This document shows, piece after piece, positions 6,329-11,089 of a stretch of 11,089 bases of DNA. A program made the translations under genes and the position numbers. The notes beneath the pieces are model-generated. The model made no database searches. It saw nothing but the letters and a program-made list of their open reading frames with translations, and was not told where the DNA came from. The first letter of the stretch is position 1, and the number at the start of each line of letters is the position of its first letter. Source of the DNA: an uncultured Lachnospiraceae bacterium (GTDB lineage: Bacteria > Bacillota_A > Clostridia > Lachnospirales > Lachnospiraceae); the NCBI GenBank assembly GCA_910585855.1, contig CAJUGZ010000137.1, forward strand, positions 1 to 11,089, in the 5' to 3' direction.

Positions 6329-7756
6329 ATGAAAAAAACAAAGATTATCTGCACAATGGGACCTAGGACAAGCGATCGGGAAATTTTAAAGGAATTGATG
6401 TTAAGTGGGATGGATATTGCTCGCTTTAATTTTTCACATGGGGACTGCAATGAGCAGATGGAACGGATTAATTTGGTGAAAAGTGTAAGAGAAGAGCTGG
6501 GGCTGCCGATTGCTATGCTTTTGGATACTAAAGGACCGGAGATTCGGACTGGTTTGTTAAAGGATGAAAAGAAAGTGATGCTGACGGAAGGAGAGGAGTA
6601 TGTTTTAACTACAAGAGATGTGGTTGGAGATGAAAAGATTGGACATATTACTTATCCGGGGCTTCCAAAAGATATTCAGGTGGGAAATCGAATTTTAATT
6701 GATGATGGACTGATTGAATTAGAAGTGATTCGTTTGACAGATACGGATATTACCTGCCGTATTATAAACGGTGGAGAACTTGGTATGAGAAAAGGGGTTA
6801 ATGTTCCGAATGTAAAAGTGAACCTTCCTTCTATTACAGAAAAGGACAAGGCGGATATTTTATTTGGGGTGGATCAGGGGTTTGATTTTATTGCGGCTTC
6901 TTTTGTTCGAAATGCAGAGTGTGTACGGGAAATTAAAAATTTATTGAATGAACATGGAGTTTATATTCCTGTTATTTCTAAGATTGAAAATGCCGAGGGC
7001 GTAGAAAATATAGATGAAATTATTAAGGAATCGGATGGGATTATGGTAGCACGTGGAGATCTTGGAGTGGAGATTCCGCCGGAGGAAGTGCCTTATATTC
7101 AGAAAGTAATTATTCAAAAATGTAACGATAGTTTTAAACCAGTTATTACAGCAACACAGATGTTAGATTCTATGATTCGCAATCCACGTCCGACTCGGGC
7201 TGAAGTAGCGGATGTGGCAAATGCGATTTATGATGGAACGGATGCTACGATGCTTTCTGGGGAAACCGCTATGGGGAAATATCCTGTAGAAGCACTTCGG
7301 ATGATGGCGCAGATTGCAGAAAGTGCAGAGAGTCATCTGGACTATAAGAAGATTTTAAAGGAAAAACAGCGTTATAGCAATGCCAGTATTTCAAATGCCG
7401 TAAGTTATTCTTCTGTATCGGCAGCGGATCAGTTAAAGGCAAAGGCGATTATTACACCTAGTTTATCTGGATTTACAACACGGCAGGTATCAAAGTATAA
7501 GCCTCATGCGATTATTATTGGAGCTTCTCCAGAGGAGAAAGTGCTTCGAAAGATGCAGCTTTACTGGGGGGTAAAACCGATTAAAACAGATAAAGAGGAA
7601 ACGACGGAAGCGATTATGGAAACGGCGATGCAGCTTGCCAAAGAAAAGAAAATAGTAAACAGTGGGGATATTGTAGTGATTACTGCCGGAGTAGCCATTA
7701 ATCCGGGACAAGGCGGCGGCGTAACAAATTTAATGAAAATTGAAACTATAAAATAA
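6329..7756 (+). CDS. pyk: Pyruvate kinase
   Basis: This encodes 475 residues and catalyses phosphoenolpyruvate + ADP to pyruvate + ATP, the last step of glycolysis, in the cytoplasm as a tetramer. Catalytic and binding residues are in place: R32, N34 and S36 in IARFNFSHG, D66 in LLDTKGPEIR, K218 and E220 in SKIENAEG, D244 in ARGDLGVEIP, and T276 in ITATQMLDSM, followed by the conserved RPTRAEVADVANAIYDGTD segment and MLSGETAMGKYP. The C-terminal domain ends normally (VAINPGQGGGVTNLMKIE). The extra PEP-utiliser-like domain of the roughly 585-residue Bacillus enzyme is missing. The ATG at 6329 is preceded by AAAGGAG (6314-6320), eight bases away; an ATG at 6321 is too close to that site and in another frame. 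It is the second gene of an operon with the rhomboid-like protein and is followed by an intrinsic terminator. Confidence 0.98.
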   Translation: MKKTKIICTMGPRTSDREILKELMLSGMDIARFNFSHGDCNEQMERINLVKSVREELGLPIAMLLDTKGPEIRTGLLKDEKKVMLTEGEEYVLTTRDVVGDEKIGHITYPGLPKDIQVGNRILIDDGLIELEVIRLTDTDITCRIINGGELGMRKGVNVPNVKVNLPSITEKDKADILFGVDQGFDFIAASFVRNAECVREIKNLLNEHGVYIPVISKIENAEGVENIDEIIKESDGIMVARGDLGVEIPPEEVPYIQKVIIQKCNDSFKPVITATQMLDSMIRNPRPTRAEVADVANAIYDGTDATMLSGETAMGKYPVEALRMMAQIAESAESHLDYKKILKEKQRYSNASISNAVSYSSVSAADQLKAKAIITPSLSGFTTRQVSKYKPHAIIIGASPEEKVLRKMQLYWGVKPIKTDKEETTEAIMETAMQLAKEKKIVNSGDIVVITAGVAINPGQGGGVTNLMKIETIK

Positions 7757-7766
7757 AAGTAAAAGG

Positions 7767-7811
7767 AGTCCTTTTCGTTTTATCTAAGATGGATAATGAA
7801 AAGGGCTTTTT
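7767..7811 (+). terminator. Intrinsic terminator after pyk
   Basis: AGTCCTTTTC (7767-7776) pairs over 10 bp (one G-T wobble) with GAAAAGGGCT (7798-7807), with a further partial ATC/GAT pairing toward the loop. T residues run through 7811. It begins 11 bases after the pyk stop and should end the rhomboid-pyk transcript, at least in part. No clear promoter lies between it and the next gene, so some readthrough is possible. Confidence 0.8.
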
Positions 7812-7860
7812 GATTTAATAAAAAAACAAAGCAGAAAGAACAGAAAGGCGGATTATAAGA

Positions 7861-9138
7861 ATGAAAGAAAAGAAAATGGTAAAAGTAACGGAATCTATTG
7901 TTCGGCTTAATGATGTACATTCAATCGGGGTAATCGGCGATCCCGGATGTGAGGGGTTGGGGATGTATAATATGAAAGTTTATGCCGGAGCATTAGAGGA
8001 GAGCAGCGCAGATGATATTACATTGATTGTGGGGGATTTAGTGCCAATTGGAACGGAATATTATTATCAGATGATACAGGAGATAACAGAAATACTGGCT
8101 GGAAACAGTGTGTATTCGCTGAGAGGCAATCATGATACAGGGGCATATGACAGCTATTTTGGAAAGAAAAATTATGCTTTGCTGGCAGATCATTTTGCTG
8201 TAGTGGTATTAGATAATGCAGAGAGAACCTTTGAAGAAGAAGGTCTTTTGCTGCTGGCAGATGTGCTGGCTAGAGAGGATGTATCGCAGGCAGTGATTGC
8301 ATTTCATATTCCGGTTCCAAATCATTTTATTTTAAATTCGGTTTCGAATGAGGAATATCACCGGCTTCAGAAAGCATATCAGCCTTGGAAAGAGAAGGTA
8401 AAGTATTTGCTCTGTGGTCATGTACATTCTCGATTTGTAGATACTGTGGATGGAATTCCTTTGATCTGTACAGGAGGCGGGGGAGCGATGATTGAAGATG
8501 TTTCAAAGGAGATTCGAGCCTGTGATGTGGAACACCATATTGTTCATTTTTATGAAAAGGATGGGAATTTAACATATCAGATTGCTAATCTTTCGGAGGA
8601 CTGCTACAGACGGGAGAGGGAAGATAAGATTTTAAAACAGCGGCTGGAGGAAACCGTACAGGGAGAACTGCTGGCACATTTTAAATATTTGATGTTTGCC
8701 GATCGGGCAAAGCGCAGGGGAATGAATCAGATTGCTAATCTTTTTCAGGCGCTTGCAGCTTCAGAGTATTATCATGCAAGGAACTTTTATGCTGTTTTGG
8801 AGAGTCCGACTTCTTTTTTAGATTCAGTGGGAACATATCTTCCGGGAGAGGAATTTGAGTATCAGCATTTTTATAAAATGCTGGCGGAATATGCACAAAA
8901 ACAGCAGAGTCCGCTTGCAAAATATGCCTATACTGGGGCAGCAGCGGCAGAACGGGTACATGCATCACTTTTAAAGCAGGCAGAGGATATGGAGGCATGG
9001 AAAGAAAAGACAATTTATGTCTGTCAGGTTTGCGGTTATCTTATGACAGAGGAAGAGGTTTCAGAACGGTGTCCGGTCTGCGGCGGACCAAAACGACAGT
9101 ATCAGGTATTTGAAGAGTCAGAAAAAAGGTCGGAATAG
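7861..9138 (+). CDS. Metallophosphoesterase-rubrerythrin-rubredoxin fusion protein
   Basis: This encodes 425 residues. Residues 20-240 form a calcineurin-like phosphoesterase: D27 in IGDPGC, D59 in VGDLV, N90-H91-D92 in RGNHD, H149 in FHIPV, and H187/H189 in CGHVH. Motif I is DxG instead of DxH, as in purple acid phosphatases, but the tyrosine those enzymes carry in motif II is absent. Residues 260-375 form a rubrerythrin four-helix bundle with all di-iron ligands apparently present: E269, E302/H305 (SEYYHARN), E330 and E333 (GEEFE), and E364/H367 (AERVH). Residues 386-410 carry C388-x2-C391 and C404-x2-C407, a rubredoxin-type iron site. Rubrerythrins reduce hydrogen peroxide in anaerobes. 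The substrate of the phosphoesterase half is unknown; peroxide-linked cleavage of a phosphoester is an inference. AAAGGCGG (7844-7851) precedes the ATG. The stop lies 42 bases before the first recombinase start. Confidence 0.9.
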   Translation: MKEKKMVKVTESIVRLNDVHSIGVIGDPGCEGLGMYNMKVYAGALEESSADDITLIVGDLVPIGTEYYYQMIQEITEILAGNSVYSLRGNHDTGAYDSYFGKKNYALLADHFAVVVLDNAERTFEEEGLLLLADVLAREDVSQAVIAFHIPVPNHFILNSVSNEEYHRLQKAYQPWKEKVKYLLCGHVHSRFVDTVDGIPLICTGGGGAMIEDVSKEIRACDVEHHIVHFYEKDGNLTYQIANLSEDCYRREREDKILKQRLEETVQGELLAHFKYLMFADRAKRRGMNQIANLFQALAASEYYHARNFYAVLESPTSFLDSVGTYLPGEEFEYQHFYKMLAEYAQKQQSPLAKYAYTGAAAAERVHASLLKQAEDMEAWKEKTIYVCQVCGYLMTEEEVSERCPVCGGPKRQYQVFEESEKRSE

Positions 9139-9180
9139 GACAGTCTTTTTAGGGAATAGATTGTAGTGGGAGGGGAGAGT

Positions 9181-10236
9181 ATGGCTAGAAAGGCAAATCG
9201 GCAGGAAATTATCTATGAAGATGGGGGAAAGAAGAAAAGCCGGGCAGCTAGTTATGTTCGGCTTTCAAAAAAGGATAAGGGAGATTCGCTTGCTTATCAA
9301 AAAGCGTTGATTCGGGAATATATAAAAGGGCAGGAGGATCTGGAGTTAGTATTAGAATTTGAAGACAACAATCGAACAGGAACGAATTTTGACCGTACCG
9401 GTTTTCTCGCTTTAATAAAAGCGATTAAAAAGCAGGAAGTAGACTGCGTGGTTGTAAAGGATTTGTCTAGATTTGGCAGGAATCTGCAGGAGGTGTGCGA
9501 ATATCTGGAACTGGTATTTCCACAGATGGGAGTACGGTTTATCTCTGTCTTAGACGGATATGACAGTGCAAGTCCAGACTGGATGAAAAATCTGTTTCTT
9601 TTGCAGCTTCGGTGTCTGCTCTATGAAAGATATGCAAAGGATATCAGCAAAAAGATACATACTTCTGTTGAATTGATGCAAAACAGAGGAGAATTGGTGG
9701 GAAGCGTTCCCTATGGATACCGGAGGACAGAAGGAAAAGTAGAAGTAACAGAGGCTGCCGAGAGTGTGCAACTGATTTATCGGCTGGCACAAACGGGAAT
9801 GGGAAATCGGGCGATTGCTTTGGAATTGGATCGGCTGGGATATACAACACCATTGGAATATAAGCGGACAGGGATATTGCGGCAGAACTTTGGTTTGGCA
9901 TCTGGATGGCAGAGCAGCAGTGTGGGACGGATTTTGGAAAATGGTGCAGTGATAATAAACATAAAAAATAGGCATTTGGACAAGATCTGTCTTCATAAAA
10001 ATAGAGAGAAACCAAAAAAAGAAAGAAATGGATTCTATGGCAAGGGTCAGCAGAAAAGCAGGGATGCAAAAGAAAAAGGTACAGGAGAATCTGCCGAAAC
10101 GAGTTTATCGTACAGCAGTTTATATTCGTCTGTCAGCAGAGGAAAATCCTTCTGCGGGACAGACAGAATCACTTGCAATGCAGCGTTATATGCTGGAGCA
10201 ATATGTGGCAATGCAGCCGGATATGCAGCTTTATGA
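9181..10236 (+). CDS. Large serine recombinase 1, with aberrant C-terminus
   Basis: This encodes 351 residues from the ATG at 9181, chosen because GGGAGG (9168-9173) lies seven bases upstream; an in-frame GTG at 9166 overlaps that site. The resolvase catalytic domain (about 20-160) has YVRLS with nucleophile S29 and R27, a variant GTNFDRTGF (RPGF usually), and VVKDLSRFGRN. The recombinase DNA-binding domain follows (YAKDISKKI, GSVPYGYRR, then SSVGRILEN near residue 262). Such proteins integrate and excise mobile elements through a serine-DNA intermediate. After ILEN, where a phrase like VYAGHMVQGK (as in the next gene) is expected, similarity fades. The last 69 codons or so are only an out-of-frame reading of the following gene. 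The zinc ribbon and coiled coil are missing. Either the gene is truncated or frameshifted, or it is a short member of a multi-recombinase system. Confidence 0.85.
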   Translation: MARKANRQEIIYEDGGKKKSRAASYVRLSKKDKGDSLAYQKALIREYIKGQEDLELVLEFEDNNRTGTNFDRTGFLALIKAIKKQEVDCVVVKDLSRFGRNLQEVCEYLELVFPQMGVRFISVLDGYDSASPDWMKNLFLLQLRCLLYERYAKDISKKIHTSVELMQNRGELVGSVPYGYRRTEGKVEVTEAAESVQLIYRLAQTGMGNRAIALELDRLGYTTPLEYKRTGILRQNFGLASGWQSSSVGRILENGAVIINIKNRHLDKICLHKNREKPKKERNGFYGKGQQKSRDAKEKGTGESAETSLSYSSLYSSVSRGKSFCGTDRITCNAALYAGAICGNAAGYAAL

Positions 10237-11002
10237 TGTTTTTTGCGACAATGGAAAAAGCGGAACGAATTTTCATCGTCCTGCGTTTATACATATGATG
10301 GATCAGGCAGAGCAGGGGAAAATCGATTGTATTGTGGTAAAGGATTTATCACGGCTTGGGCGGAACTATATAGAAACAGGTTATTATTTAGAAAAGGTTT
10401 TTCCTTATTTTGGTATTCGTTTTGTAGCAGTAAATGATCGGTATGATACCTTGAAATTTGAAAAGAAGGAGGAGTTGGTATATTCCTTAAAAAATTTGAT
10501 AAATGATTGGTATGCAAGAGATATTTCTAGGAAGATTGGTGCTGCCCTTTTGGTAAAACAAAAGAAGGGAGAATTTATCGGAGCAATCGCACCTTATGGT
10601 TATCTAAAGTCAACAGAGGATCGGCATAAATTGGTAGTGGATGCACAGACCGCTCCTGTTGTAAAAAAGATTTTTCAGTGGAGAATAGAAGGGCAGGGGT
10701 GGACGCAGATTGCTTGCCGGTTAAATCAAATGAATATTCCAAGTCCGGCGATGTATCAGTATCAAAGAGGGCATAGAAAGAAAAAGCCTTCGAAAGCAGG
10801 ATCTGTTTGGCAGGCGCAGGGGGTGAAGGCATTGGTGGGGAATCCAGTTTATGCAGGGCATATGGTGCAGGGAAAATATAAAAAGTCTTTGAGTGAGGGG
10901 AAGGGAAAAACGGCGGTAGGACGGGGAAATTGGATTTGGGTAAGGGATACCCATTTGGCGATTGTTGAACCGGAAGTATTTGAGAAGGCGCAGGATGTGT
11001 GA
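10028..11002 (+). CDS. Large serine recombinase 2, truncated before the zinc-ribbon domain
   Basis: This encodes 324 residues. The catalytic domain has YIRLS with nucleophile S36 and R34, GKSGTNFHRPAF, and VVKDLSRLGRN. It is followed by NDWYARDISRKI, APYGY and a recombinase domain with VKALVGNPVYAGHMVQGK and HLAIVEPEVFEKAQ. The frame stops right after AQDV, where large serine recombinases normally continue through a zinc ribbon and coiled coil for another 150-200 residues. The start is uncertain: ATGs at 10028, 10037 and 10063 all have weak ribosome sites, so translation may be coupled to the upstream recombinase, which it overlaps by up to 209 bases in a different frame (+1). Tandem serine recombinases occur in some integrative elements of Firmicutes, so the two may act together, or the locus may be decaying. 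Confidence 0.85.
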   Translation: MDSMARVSRKAGMQKKKVQENLPKRVYRTAVYIRLSAEENPSAGQTESLAMQRYMLEQYVAMQPDMQLYDVFCDNGKSGTNFHRPAFIHMMDQAEQGKIDCIVVKDLSRLGRNYIETGYYLEKVFPYFGIRFVAVNDRYDTLKFEKKEELVYSLKNLINDWYARDISRKIGAALLVKQKKGEFIGAIAPYGYLKSTEDRHKLVVDAQTAPVVKKIFQWRIEGQGWTQIACRLNQMNIPSPAMYQYQRGHRKKKPSKAGSVWQAQGVKALVGNPVYAGHMVQGKYKKSLSEGKGKTAVGRGNWIWVRDTHLAIVEPEVFEKAQDV

Positions 11003-11089
11003 GGATGGGAGGCTACCGGAAAGGGTTGGTTTTCACCGGACGCAAGAGGCGGTTTGCTCCTGTCCTTTGCCTGCTCCGCTCCAAACGGT
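11003..11089. other. GC-rich tail after the recombinase stop, no assignable gene
   Basis: By count, 52 of these 87 bases are G or C (about 60%), clearly above the AT-rich genes to the left. None of the three plus-strand frames shows a CxxC zinc ribbon. One frame stays open from an ATG at 11005 to the edge, and a minus-strand frame is also open. Neither has supporting evidence at this length. Confidence 0.4.

Noticed and set aside
9140..9150. ACAGTCTTTTT shared with 4161-4171
   Set aside because: An 11-base match containing a T run is expected by chance in AT-rich DNA. At 9140 there is no matching left arm to form the hairpin seen at 4150-4166.
9166..9180. GTG start adding five residues to recombinase 1
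   Set aside because: It overlaps the GGGAGG ribosome site that serves the ATG at 9181.
9550..10954. Several minus-strand frames within the recombinase genes
   Set aside because: They are shadows of genes with clear catalytic motifs on the plus strand, with no start signals or recognisable domains.

Overview
The window looks like chromosomal DNA of an anaerobic, low-GC Gram-positive bacterium of the class Clostridia, probably a Lachnospiraceae-type gut bacterium. This is inferred from AT-rich codon use, strong AGGAGG-like ribosome binding sites, consensus sigma-A promoters, a giant two-headed acyl-CoA dehydratase activase-type protein, rubrerythrin chemistry and tandem large serine recombinases. 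No rRNA or tRNA gene is present to settle the taxonomy.

Layout. Positions 1-4126 (minus strand) hold almost all of one very large gene, a protein with two activase (ASKHA/BcrAD-BadFG) domains followed by a DUF2229-like, cysteine-rich dehydratase-related half; its 3' end lies outside the window. Its promoter and a palindromic leader lie at 4127-4221. Diverging from it on the plus strand is an 800-base stretch without a convincing protein gene. From about 4314 to 4891 this stretch can fold into an elaborate RNA: a roughly 53-bp interrupted long-range helix (4333-4399 with 4583-4648), a potential pseudoknot inside it, and a separate 24-bp stem (4727-4750 with 4843-4866) enclosing further hairpins. 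A sigma-A-like promoter sits directly in front. I cannot match it to a family by eye. It is the best candidate in the window for something undescribed.

Next, all on the plus strand, come a small LysM protein (4943-5272), then a perfect-consensus promoter (5299-5327) with a GC-rich leader hairpin driving a catalytically dead rhomboid-like membrane protein with a zinc-ribbon tail (5474-6295) and, 33 bases later, pyruvate kinase (6329-7756), closed by an intrinsic terminator. A further gene (7861-9138) fuses a calcineurin-like metallophosphoesterase to a complete rubrerythrin with a rubredoxin-type metal knuckle, probably an oxidative-stress protein.

The right end is mobile-element DNA. Two large serine recombinase genes overlap by about 209 bases (9181-10236 and 10028-11002). 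Both carry the catalytic and recombinase domains, but neither reading frame reaches a recognisable zinc-ribbon/coiled-coil domain. The second stops exactly where base composition jumps to about 60% GC (11003-11089). The island therefore probably starts between the phosphoesterase-rubrerythrin gene and the first recombinase and continues past the window.
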